A DNA stretch of 21,552 bases from JBEIUL01 sp044356865 (GTDB lineage Bacteria; Planctomycetota; Phycisphaerae; Phycisphaerales; SM1A02): contig JBIKVN010000021.1 of NCBI GenBank assembly GCA_044356865.1, forward strand, positions 1 to 21,552, written 5' to 3'. Made by a program: the position numbers and the translations under genes. Positions 8,034 through 14,429 of this stretch are shown piece after piece (position 1 is the first letter of the stretch; every line of letters starts with the position of its first letter). Under the pieces are notes generated by a model. That model was not told where the DNA came from, ran no database searches, and saw only the letters and a list, made by a program, of their open reading frames with translations.

Positions 8034-9314
8034 CTATCCGAGGCGGAACGAGTCGATGACCGCCTCGGCGGCCAGCCGCCCCGACCGCATCGCCCCGTTG
8101 ATCGACGCGTCGTCGACATGGTCGCCCGCGACGAAGACCTCGCGCCGCCGCCGCGGCCGTCCGAGTACGAGGTCGGACGGATGCTGCCGCGGCAGGGCGT
8201 GCGGGATCAGGTCGACCCGCAGCGGCTCCCAGCCGCGGAGCGACCCGTGGCCGAACCAGCCCTCGAGCTGGCGACGCACCTCGCCGACCAGCTCGGCGTC
8301 GCTCGCGACCCCGCTTCGCCGGTCGGTGCCGGCCCCGACGATGTTCGCCGCGAACAGGCCGCTTCCCCGCGGGGCGTACTCGGGGGCGACCGCCGACAGG
8401 CACGCGGCGTGGTTCACCAGGCCGGTGCGGCCGCCGTTCAGCAGCAGCGTGCCGTCGCGGCCCGGGCCGGGGATCTCGGCCGGCGTCGCGAACCAGACGG
8501 TGATGGTGCGGCACCAGTTGGGCTCGGGCCAGCCGGGCAGCAGTCGCCCCGCGGTCGATCCGTCGGTCGCGACCACGACCGCATCGCCGCGCTCGCGCCG
8601 CCCGTCGTCGAGGCGGATCTCGTGCGGCGTCACCGCGACCGCCGGCGTCCCGAAGCGAATCGCCCCCTCAGGTAGTCCCGCCGCGAGCTGCCGGGGGATC
8701 GCCCCCATGCCGGCGGCGGGCACGGTCACGCGACCCTGGGCGAACATCGCCAGCAGCCAGCGGAAGCGACCGGCATCGGTCCGCAGTGAGCGATCGAGAA
8801 ACGTGCCGCCGAAGAACGGCCGCACGAAGCCGTCGAGGAACTCCGCGGGCACGTCCTTCCCCTTCAGGAAGACCTCGACCGTCTCGCCGGTCGCCCGCGG
8901 ATGGTCGTCGCGCGACGACATCGCCTCGAGCACCAGCGGCAGCATCGCGCGGGCCGTCGCCGGCGTGACCAGGCCGCCGACCAGCGACGCGGCGGCGCGG
9001 ACCGGGTGACGCAGCGGATGGGCCAGCGTCCGGAACTTCCCCCGCACGAAACACGCGGCCGCCGACGGGAACGGGCGAAGTTCGAGGGTGCGGAAATCCA
9101 GTTCGCTGGCCGCCTCGCGATAAGCGGTGTTCAACACCTGGAAGCCGCGATCCAGCGTGAAGCCGCCGACGCGATCGCTGGCCATCCGGCCGCCCGGCCG
9201 CGACGACGACTCGAACACCGCGACCTCGTGGCCGGCCGCGTGCAGGGTGCGGGCGCACGAGAGTCCGGCGAGGCCGGCTCCCACCACGAGAATCCGTCGG
9301 GGTCGTTCGCTCAT
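8034..9314 (-). CDS. FAD-dependent oxidoreductase (amine oxidase / phytoene desaturase-like)
   Basis: A 426-residue flavoenzyme. The dinucleotide-binding fold is clear: GAGLAG at 12-17, E35 that would bind the FAD ribose, and PGGR at 40-43, the second signature of this superfamily. Near the C-terminus EVFVAGDHVDDASINGA (from 392) is the usual FAD-closing motif, with GD at 397-398. Relatives include protoporphyrinogen oxidase, monoamine oxidase and carotenoid desaturases; substrate cannot be read from sequence. The ATG at 9314 is chosen because it overlaps the stop of the preceding gene as ATGA; an in-frame ATG 12 codons upstream has no such support. It is probably cytosolic or membrane-associated and is cotranscribed with the VanZ-like gene. 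Confidence 0.88.
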   Translation of the reverse strand: MSERPRRILVVGAGLAGLSCARTLHAAGHEVAVFESSSRPGGRMASDRVGGFTLDRGFQVLNTAYREAASELDFRTLELRPFPSAAACFVRGKFRTLAHPLRHPVRAAASLVGGLVTPATARAMLPLVLEAMSSRDDHPRATGETVEVFLKGKDVPAEFLDGFVRPFFGGTFLDRSLRTDAGRFRWLLAMFAQGRVTVPAAGMGAIPRQLAAGLPEGAIRFGTPAVAVTPHEIRLDDGRRERGDAVVVATDGSTAGRLLPGWPEPNWCRTITVWFATPAEIPGPGRDGTLLLNGGRTGLVNHAACLSAVAPEYAPRGSGLFAANIVGAGTDRRSGVASDAELVGEVRRQLEGWFGHGSLRGWEPLRVDLIPHALPRQHPSDLVLGRPRRRREVFVAGDHVDDASINGAMRSGRLAAEAVIDSFRLG

Positions 9315-10345
9315 GCGGGGCGGGATGGTACTTCGATCGCGACCCCGCACTCGGGGCAGCGAGTCGCGCCCTGCGGGCCGAAGTCATGGCCGCAGGTCAC
9401 GCAGCGCGAGTCGCCCGCGTCGATCCACCGGGCCACGCCGCGGCGGGCGAACCCGACCGCCACCGCGATCGCGAGACCAAGCACCGTCGCGTCAAGCACC
9501 GTGGTCATGCCCTTGGGAAGTCCGGCGAGCCACGCGTCGAGACGGGCGGCCGTGGGCGAATGGACCCGAAGTGCCAGCAGCCCACCCCAGAGGAAGCCCA
9601 GCGCCACCACCGTCGCGAACGCGACCAGCGTCGGCTTCCACGCGCTCGCGACGATCGCCGCGGACGAGATGGTCGGCATCGGAACGGGAAAGACGCCCGC
9701 GGCGACCAGGCGGCGGTCCTCGTGGCGGATGCCGGCCAGCGCCGCCGCCGGCGCCGCGACCGCCACGCCGAAGCCCGCCCCGAGAAGCGCCGACGCGAAC
9801 GGACCGACGCCCGCCCCCCGCGACTCGAGCCGGGCGTCGAGCAGCACCGCCAGCGGAACCGCCACCAGCGCCCCGAGCGCCGCCGCCGAGGCGATCGCCA
9901 TCCAGGGCCCGGGCCGCGAGAGCAGCGAGTCCAGCGTGCGGTCGAAGCGTTCGCGACGCGCTCGGGAACGCTCGCCGCCCAACGGGCGCGTCGCCGCGAC
10001 CATCGCCGTGGCGACGGCCACGCCGAGGACGCTCGCGATGAGGTCGTACCGCGAGACCACCCGCCCGAGACCGGGAATGCCTTGGGTCAACTCGTCGATC
10101 GCGCACCAGACGACGCCGACCGCGAGAAGCCGCCACGGCGTGCGCGCCAAGCGAGCCTGCCACAGCAACGCCGTCAGCACGCCGAACGCCGCGAAATGCA
10201 AGATCTTGTCCGGCTGGCGGGCCGGGTCACCAAGGTTGAGCCGCGGCCAGTGGGTTCCGGTCGAGAGCGCTCCCGCATACACCCCGAGCAACACCCGCCA
10301 ATGGCGCGTGGCCCGCAACGAGACCTCGGCGGGAATCACCGGCAC
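9311..10345 (-). CDS. VanZ-like membrane protein with C-terminal zinc ribbon
   Basis: A 344-residue protein. The N-terminal 130 residues match the VanZ-like family: PDKILHFAAFGVLTALLW followed by WCAIDELTQGIPGLGR, with conserved His/Phe and Asp-Glu positions, in about four membrane helices. A middle region (about 150-290) adds further hydrophobic helices. The C-terminus is a soluble ribbon with two CxxC pairs at C315/C318 and C330/C333, a probable zinc site. The start is taken as GTG 10345, four nt from the ParA-family stop; an internal start is possible because no ribosome site is visible. VanZ itself confers low-level teicoplanin resistance by an unclear route, but most homologues are uncharacterised. 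The zinc ribbon fusion is unusual in this family as far as I know. Confidence 0.75.
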   Translation of the reverse strand: MPVIPAEVSLRATRHWRVLLGVYAGALSTGTHWPRLNLGDPARQPDKILHFAAFGVLTALLWQARLARTPWRLLAVGVVWCAIDELTQGIPGLGRVVSRYDLIASVLGVAVATAMVAATRPLGGERSRARRERFDRTLDSLLSRPGPWMAIASAAALGALVAVPLAVLLDARLESRGAGVGPFASALLGAGFGVAVAAPAAALAGIRHEDRRLVAAGVFPVPMPTISSAAIVASAWKPTLVAFATVVALGFLWGGLLALRVHSPTAARLDAWLAGLPKGMTTVLDATVLGLAIAVAVGFARRGVARWIDAGDSRCVTCGHDFGPQGATRCPECGVAIEVPSRPA

Positions 10346-10348
10346 CGG

Positions 10349-11596
10349 TCAGGTTCCAGCCGGCTCGCCGCGGCCGGGCTTGGCGACCGGCGAGACGCTG
10401 AGCGACCCCGACCGGAACTCGCTCGAGGACGGCTCGGTCTCGGGCCTAGAGACGGGGGCGACGGGGACGACGGGCTTCGGTTCGACGAGCTTGGCGGGTG
10501 CCGCATCCGCCGGCTCGCGCGGGGTGCGCGGACCGGGCTTCGGCTCGGGCTCGCGCGGCGCCTTCACCGTGGCCTTCGGAGCGGGCTCCCGAACCGGCCG
10601 AACGGGAACCCGCACGGTATCGGCCGGCTCGCGCGGGGTGCGCGGTGCGGGAGTCGCGGGGGGCTCTTCCGCCGGTAGGGTCTCGACGGCCTTGGCGGTC
10701 CGCGGCGGCGGCGGCTTCGGGGGCGCCGGCGGCGGAGGCTGCGGCGCCGGGTTGAACTGCGGATCGGCCACACCGTGGGCCCGTTCCCAATCGCGGGCGA
10801 ACCGCTCGGCCAGGGTGCGGTAGTCGAGGGCTCCCGGACACCACGGGGCGTAATCGAAGATCGTCTGCCCAAACGACGGGCTCTCGGCAAGCTTGACGTT
10901 CCGCCGGATCGCGGGCCGGAAGACCTTCGCGTTCTCCCACGGCACGCCGCTGCCCGCGGCCTCCTCGAAGAAGCGGTCGAGCTCGTTCACCACCTCGCGG
11001 CCGTGGGTCGACTGCGTCTCGTGCATGCAGAGAAGCGTGCCCGCGACCTTGAGATCGGGATTGACGCCTTGGGCGATCAGCGCGACGGTCTCGAGCAGTT
11101 TCGAGAGTCCCTGCATCGCCAGGAACTGGGCCTGCATCGGCACCAGGACCTCGCGGGCCAGCGACAGGGCGTTCAGCGTGAGCAACCCCAGGCTCGGCGG
11201 GCAGTCGAGCAGGACGTAGTCGTACTTCGGCAGCATCGGCGCGAAGCGATCCGCCAGCAGCCGATGCCGCTCGGGATGGCTCGCGAGTTCGGTCTCGGCT
11301 GCCGCGAGGTCGACGTTCGAGGGAAGCACATCAAGGTTCGGCCGGGCCCGCACGATCGCGTCGGCGACGGGGATCTCGGGGTCGACCAGCAGGTCGTAGA
11401 CGGTGTGCCCGACCGTGCCGCCGTCGATCCCGAGCGAGAGCGAAAGATGCCCCTGCGGATCGAGGTCGATGAGGCAGACCCGCCGCCCGAGCTCGGCGAT
11501 CGCGGCGCCGAGGTTCACCGTCGAGGTGGTCTTGCCGACGCCGCCCTTCTGGTTCAGCAAGGCGACGATCCGAGTCGGGACGCCCGTCTTTCTCAT
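10349..11596 (-). CDS. ParA/Soj-type ATPase with long Pro-rich tail
   Basis: A 415-residue protein. Residues 8-275 form a ParA/MinD-type ATPase: deviant Walker A KGGVGKTT at 17-24, Walker A' DLDPQ at 44-48, and Walker B LLDCPPS with D131. The residues FRPAIRRNVKLAESPSFGQT (226-245) match the Soj/ParA C-terminal part. From 282 to the end the protein is a Pro/Ala/Glu/Lys-rich, probably disordered tail with a repeated unit PRTPREPAD. No parB or parS is seen beside it, so it may be a chromosomal segregation protein or an orphan positioning ATPase, perhaps for envelope machinery given its neighbours. The ATG at 11596 has no Shine-Dalgarno but has a TATACT element nine nt upstream, suggesting a leaderless transcript starting an operon. 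Confidence 0.9.
   Translation of the reverse strand: MRKTGVPTRIVALLNQKGGVGKTTSTVNLGAAIAELGRRVCLIDLDPQGHLSLSLGIDGGTVGHTVYDLLVDPEIPVADAIVRARPNLDVLPSNVDLAAAETELASHPERHRLLADRFAPMLPKYDYVLLDCPPSLGLLTLNALSLAREVLVPMQAQFLAMQGLSKLLETVALIAQGVNPDLKVAGTLLCMHETQSTHGREVVNELDRFFEEAAGSGVPWENAKVFRPAIRRNVKLAESPSFGQTIFDYAPWCPGALDYRTLAERFARDWERAHGVADPQFNPAPQPPPPAPPKPPPPRTAKAVETLPAEEPPATPAPRTPREPADTVRVPVRPVREPAPKATVKAPREPEPKPGPRTPREPADAAPAKLVEPKPVVPVAPVSRPETEPSSSEFRSGSLSVSPVAKPGRGEPAGT
10509..10531. repeat. Direct repeat, copy 1, in the ParA tail
   Basis: A 23-bp stretch recurs exactly at 10623-10645, a 114-bp (38-codon) period. It encodes part of the PRTPREPAD unit in the disordered tail. Confidence 0.85.
10623..10645. 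repeat. Direct repeat, copy 2, in the ParA tail
   Basis: Exact second copy of the 23-bp sequence at 10509-10531. The spacing is a multiple of three, so recombination between the copies would delete 38 codons in frame. Confidence 0.85.
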
Positions 11597-11605
11597 GGGA
11601 CGCGG

Positions 11606-11611
11606 AGTATA
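11606..11611 (-). promoter_or_regulatory. Candidate -10 element (TATACT) for a leaderless ParA-family transcript
   Basis: TATACT agrees with TATAAT at five positions and ends nine nt before the ATG at 11596, so the first transcribed base would fall at or next to the start codon. No TTGACA-like -35 and no Shine-Dalgarno are present. Confidence 0.45.
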
Positions 11612-11625
11612 GGGATCCGCCCCCG

Positions 11626-12987
11626 CTACCCCGGCGTGCCCCAGGCGAACAGCACCGCAGCCAGGTCCTCGGCGTCAACCTTCCCGTCGAGGTTCACGTC
11701 CGCCGCGGTCCGTTGCGGGTCGTACGGACCGCCCCACTTCGACAGGATCGCCGAGAGGTCGGAGCCGTCGACGAGGCCGTCGGGGATGACGTCGGCGGGG
11801 TAAATGCGCTCGAAGCGAAGGTTCTGGATGATGAACCGATCGGATCCTTCGTACTCCTTGTCCGAGTCACTTCCCAACTCGAAGTGAAAACTCGCGAGGT
11901 CGAAGTAGTAGTACCCGAAGTATCCGTACGGCATATCTCGCGGGTCTAACTCCAGCGTCCCGGCTCCCCCGCACGGTCCGATGAACGTCGAGTGCGGGCC
12001 GCAAGACACGTAGTCCCAGGAAAGTCGTATGGGCCGATCCAGCCCGAGATACCACCTTCCTCCGGAATTGGAGGGAGTCCCCCAGTAGCCTTCAAGACGA
12101 TCCGAACATCCCCAATCGGTCCTCGCCTCAAGATCGAACCGATTGGCCGTCAGGGTCGCCGTCGAATGGGCGACAGCCCTTGCTCCGACATCGAGGTAGT
12201 ACCCGCACATGCAGTTAAAGCCCTGATACCCATCAATCGCACAATCGGTCGACAGGGTCCCGCCATGGAAAATCCATGCGTCCTGACAGTATCCATAAAG
12301 GAAGATAGCGCACCCATCCCAGGCGTTCTCCGCGCAACTCCGGGTGACGTTCGGGGTGTCGACCAGCATGAGGGTCGAAATGGACTGCGGCGATACCGGG
12401 GCGCTGAACACGATCGGAAATCCGGCTGGACTCACCGTGACCGGAACCAAAAGATCGACGCCATAGGGGGTGTTCGGCTCCAGAAAGGCTGACCCCCCTG
12501 GCCAGACCGCCGTGGTCGGTTCAGACAACTGAAGGCCGAAGCGGACGGTGCCCGGGAAGGGCGAAGGCAAGTCTCCCACCAGGGAAACAATGATCGCCTG
12601 GGATGAGATCTCGAACTTGAGGTCTCCCCAAGCCGTAGGCGCGCAGTTGCTTGAATAGCAGTATTGATACGCCCAGCAAGAGTCCCCTTCAATGGTGAAC
12701 TCCGTCGCTCCGGCCGGGACCTCGCTGCTGTACCCGTCTGCATACAAGAAGACGGTCCCGCCAGAGTGACGCGTCAAAACCTCGGTGTCGAACCCGCCGA
12801 CCAGGTTCCAAGGCACCGTTTCCTGGCCGGTCACGACCCGAGCCGCCGACACGGCACAGCACGCCAAGGCCAGTTTCACCATCCGTGAATCCATCGGCCA
12901 TCGTAACCCGCGCACGCGCTGAGGGCGGTTTGCCGCTGGTGAAGGGAGAAGCGCGTGATCGCTCCAGACGGATCGGTGAGTCTTCAT
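11626..12987 (-). CDS. Secreted Cys/Tyr-rich protein with C-terminal dockerin repeats (paralogue 1)
   Basis: A 453-residue protein of unknown function. The start ATG 12987 is favoured by AAGGGG four nt upstream; internal ATGs at 12894 and 12882 lack one. The first 36 residues form a long Arg-rich extension before the hydrophobic core LALACCAV, and the signal peptide probably ends before QETVPW. The mature region is rich in Cys, Tyr and Gly (CWAYQYCYSSNC, CMCGYYLDVG) and looks like disulfide-stabilised beta structure. The last 60 residues hold two dockerin-type EF-hand loops, DVIPDGLVDGSD and DVNLDGKVDAED. It is homologous throughout to the protein at 13377-14306. The body is visibly less GC-rich than flanking genes. 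The dockerin could bind calcium or anchor to a partner; no cohesin is seen here. Confidence 0.8.
   Translation of the reverse strand: MKTHRSVWSDHALLPSPAANRPQRVRGLRWPMDSRMVKLALACCAVSAARVVTGQETVPWNLVGGFDTEVLTRHSGGTVFLYADGYSSEVPAGATEFTIEGDSCWAYQYCYSSNCAPTAWGDLKFEISSQAIIVSLVGDLPSPFPGTVRFGLQLSEPTTAVWPGGSAFLEPNTPYGVDLLVPVTVSPAGFPIVFSAPVSPQSISTLMLVDTPNVTRSCAENAWDGCAIFLYGYCQDAWIFHGGTLSTDCAIDGYQGFNCMCGYYLDVGARAVAHSTATLTANRFDLEARTDWGCSDRLEGYWGTPSNSGGRWYLGLDRPIRLSWDYVSCGPHSTFIGPCGGAGTLELDPRDMPYGYFGYYYFDLASFHFELGSDSDKEYEGSDRFIIQNLRFERIYPADVIPDGLVDGSDLSAILSKWGGPYDPQRTAADVNLDGKVDAEDLAAVLFAWGTPG
11666..11763. repeat. 98-bp exact direct repeat, copy 1 (dockerin-coding)
   Basis: These 98 bp are identical to 13417-13514. 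They encode the core of the two dockerin loops in the paralogous genes. Flanking sequence stays similar but shows substitutions, so the identical block points to recent duplication or gene conversion. Confidence 0.92.
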
Positions 12988-13011
12988 GGTTCCCCTTGAT
13001 CGCGGCTTCCC

Positions 13012-13062
13012 TGAACCTCAAGGCGATGCAAGACCACTCGCCTGGTCCAGAAATCAGGTTCA
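13012..13062 (-). promoter_or_regulatory. Structured 5' leader of dockerin paralogue 1
   Basis: A 7-bp outer stem (13012-13018 with 13056-13062) encloses two mutually exclusive pairings: 13021-13026 with 13038-13043 (AGGCGA/TCGCCT), and 13032-13036 with 13043-13047 (GACCA/TGGTC). The loop of the second overlaps an arm of the first, so a pseudoknot or a switch is possible. It lies 15 nt upstream of the ribosome site. It matches no riboswitch class I can name. Confidence 0.35.
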
Positions 13063-13077
13063 GCGATGTTGGGTTGG

Positions 13078-13106
13078 AGCATACGGGGGGCCGCAAAGTG
13101 ATGCAA
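13078..13106 (-). promoter_or_regulatory. Sigma70-like promoter of dockerin paralogue 1
   Basis: On the minus strand TTGCAT (13101-13106) and TATGCT (13078-13083) are separated by exactly 17 bp; each matches four of six consensus bases. Transcription would start near 13071, giving a leader of about 84 nt before ATG 12987 that contains the nested inverted repeats. Confidence 0.5.
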
Positions 13107-13376
13107 ACACTCAATCAGAAACAGGAACATTCACTGGACGCGGCCACGAACGGCGTTCCTGGCCCGTGATCGTGGTCAATCCGACTGAGTTCACTCGCCA
13201 TGCACTCAGCCGCGAGAAACCGGGTCGCCACGTCGGAGCCGTGGTCTCCCAAGACCAACCGAGACGATCGAGTCCTGGAGCGAAACCAGGCGCGGGATCC
13301 TGAATTCTCCCTGGGTGCGGGGGGGTAACCCCAGCAACGGACAAAACGTTCGATCCGTGTGTCGGCTCACGCCCCG

Positions 13377-14306
13377 CTACCCGGGCGTGCCCCACGCGAA
13401 GAGCACCGCCGCGAGATCCTCGGCGTCAACCTTCCCGTCGAGGTTCACGTCCGCCGCGGTCCGTTGCGGGTCGTACGGACCGCCCCACTTCGACAGGATC
13501 GCCGAGAGGTCGGAACCGTCGACGATACGGTCGGGCACGACATCGGCGGGGTACATGCGTTCGAAGCGGACGTCGTAGGCAAAGGACCACTCCCCCGCGC
13601 TCCCATCGAAGACAAAACTGTACGACGTGTACTGATGGTAGTAACCGTACGATCCGGCGTTCGGAAAATCGACACTCCCCGCGTAGTCGTAGGATCCGTC
13701 GAACGGACAAGGCTCGTGATAGCCGGCATCGAAGCCGCTCAGGCAGGCATCCCACACCATCCGCATGGGGCGGTCGAACGAGATGGTGAACCAGACCCTT
13801 CCAGAGCAGTTCTCGAACTCCATGCAGCTGCCGGGATGGACCGAAAAGGATGTCGATCCGATCGAGATCTCGCTGGTCAGTCCGATGCTGTAGGTGTCGC
13901 AGTAGTACGAATATCCGTCGTAGTAGCCTCCCTTCCAGCAGCAGTCGTAGGAGGCGTGCGCGCTCGCCGCGAACGTACCTTGGAGACCGACTTCCGACTG
14001 CCACGAGCTGGACGTCGTGTCCGTGGCGTATTCGCATGAGACGTAGTAGCCGTATCCGGATCCATGTGAGGACGTGACGCTCGACTCGATGTCGATCTGC
14101 ACGATCCGCCATGGGATCGTGTCCTGGGCCTGCGCCCGGCCCGCAAAGCCTGCCGCGCAGCACGCCAGCGCGGTGGTGAGCAGGCGCGCGTCACGGGGCC
14201 AGCGCGGGGCGCTCCGCCGGGGCGTTTGTCGCTCGCCGGGAACCCGTTCGCCGAGCGAGGGCCGGAGCCAGCGACAGACCGTCTCGAGACCGAGGGTGGT
14301 GACCAT
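13377..14306 (-). CDS. Secreted Cys/Tyr-rich protein with C-terminal dockerin repeats (paralogue 2)
   Basis: A 309-residue paralogue of the protein at 11626-12987. ATG 14306 is chosen because AGGAG lies five nt upstream; the ATG at 14339 has no ribosome site. A long Arg-rich N-region again precedes the hydrophobic core TTALACCAAGFAG, and export probably cleaves after RAQA before QDTIPW. The mature part is Tyr, Gly, Ser and Cys rich (YDCCWKGGYYDGYSYYCD). WFTISFDRPMRMVWDACLSG aligns with WYLGLDRPIRLSWDYVSCG of the paralogue. The last 48 residues are identical in the two proteins and contain DVVPDRIVDGSD (Gly at loop position 6 replaced by Arg) and DVNLDGKVDAED. No catalytic motif is recognised; a structural or surface role is a guess. 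Confidence 0.8.
   Translation of the reverse strand: MVTTLGLETVCRWLRPSLGERVPGERQTPRRSAPRWPRDARLLTTALACCAAGFAGRAQAQDTIPWRIVQIDIESSVTSSHGSGYGYYVSCEYATDTTSSSWQSEVGLQGTFAASAHASYDCCWKGGYYDGYSYYCDTYSIGLTSEISIGSTSFSVHPGSCMEFENCSGRVWFTISFDRPMRMVWDACLSGFDAGYHEPCPFDGSYDYAGSVDFPNAGSYGYYHQYTSYSFVFDGSAGEWSFAYDVRFERMYPADVVPDRIVDGSDLSAILSKWGGPYDPQRTAADVNLDGKVDAEDLAAVLFAWGTPG
13417..13514. repeat. 98-bp exact direct repeat, copy 2 (dockerin-coding)
   Basis: Identical to 11666-11763, offset 1751 bp, same orientation. Recombination between the copies would fuse the two genes and delete paralogue 1's body and promoter, or amplify the unit. Confidence 0.92.
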
Positions 14307-14396
14307 GTTCACTCCTGCCGGACGACATCGGCGCTTCATGCTTCAAGGAACCGACGCGAAGAGATCCATCGCGTGGGACCCCGTGTCGACTTCCAA

Positions 14397-14423
14397 AGTC
14401 TAGCGGAACCAAATGAAGAACAA
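14397..14423 (-). promoter_or_regulatory. Weak promoter candidate for dockerin paralogue 2
   Basis: Minus-strand TTGTTC (14418-14423) and TAGACT (14397-14402) are separated by only 15 bp, shorter than ideal. The implied leader is about 84 nt, like that proposed for paralogue 1. Confidence 0.22.
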
Positions 14424-14429
14424 ATCCAT

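Larger units (their letters stand above)
12988..13376. other. 389-bp gene-free region between the dockerin paralogues
   Basis: The only long gap in the window. It contains the ribosome site and probable promoter of the 11626-12987 gene, a leader with nested inverted repeats (13012-13062), and further short hairpins: 13122-13128/13155-13161, 13144-13149/13170-13175, 13185-13190/13204-13209, 13243-13247/13252-13256 and 13274-13278/13286-13290. GGGG-TAA-CCCC at 13322-13332 could act in termination of the upstream gene. Open frames crossing it show no ribosome site and no protein-like composition. A small structured RNA is possible but unproven. Confidence 0.5.

Noticed and set aside
13337..13358. 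GTTCGATCC resembling a tRNA T-loop
   Set aside because: The flanking 5-bp arms do not pair as a T-stem and no acceptor, D or anticodon arms are found around it.
12986..13395. Small open frames of about 90-105 codons on both strands of the intergenic region
   Set aside because: They lack ribosome sites, have no protein-like composition and overlap the promoter and leader of the dockerin gene.
11626..14306. A cellulosome-like system suggested by the dockerin repeats
   Set aside because: No cohesin, scaffoldin or glycoside hydrolase is present. In planctomycetes dockerin-like tails are common on many secreted proteins without cellulosomes.
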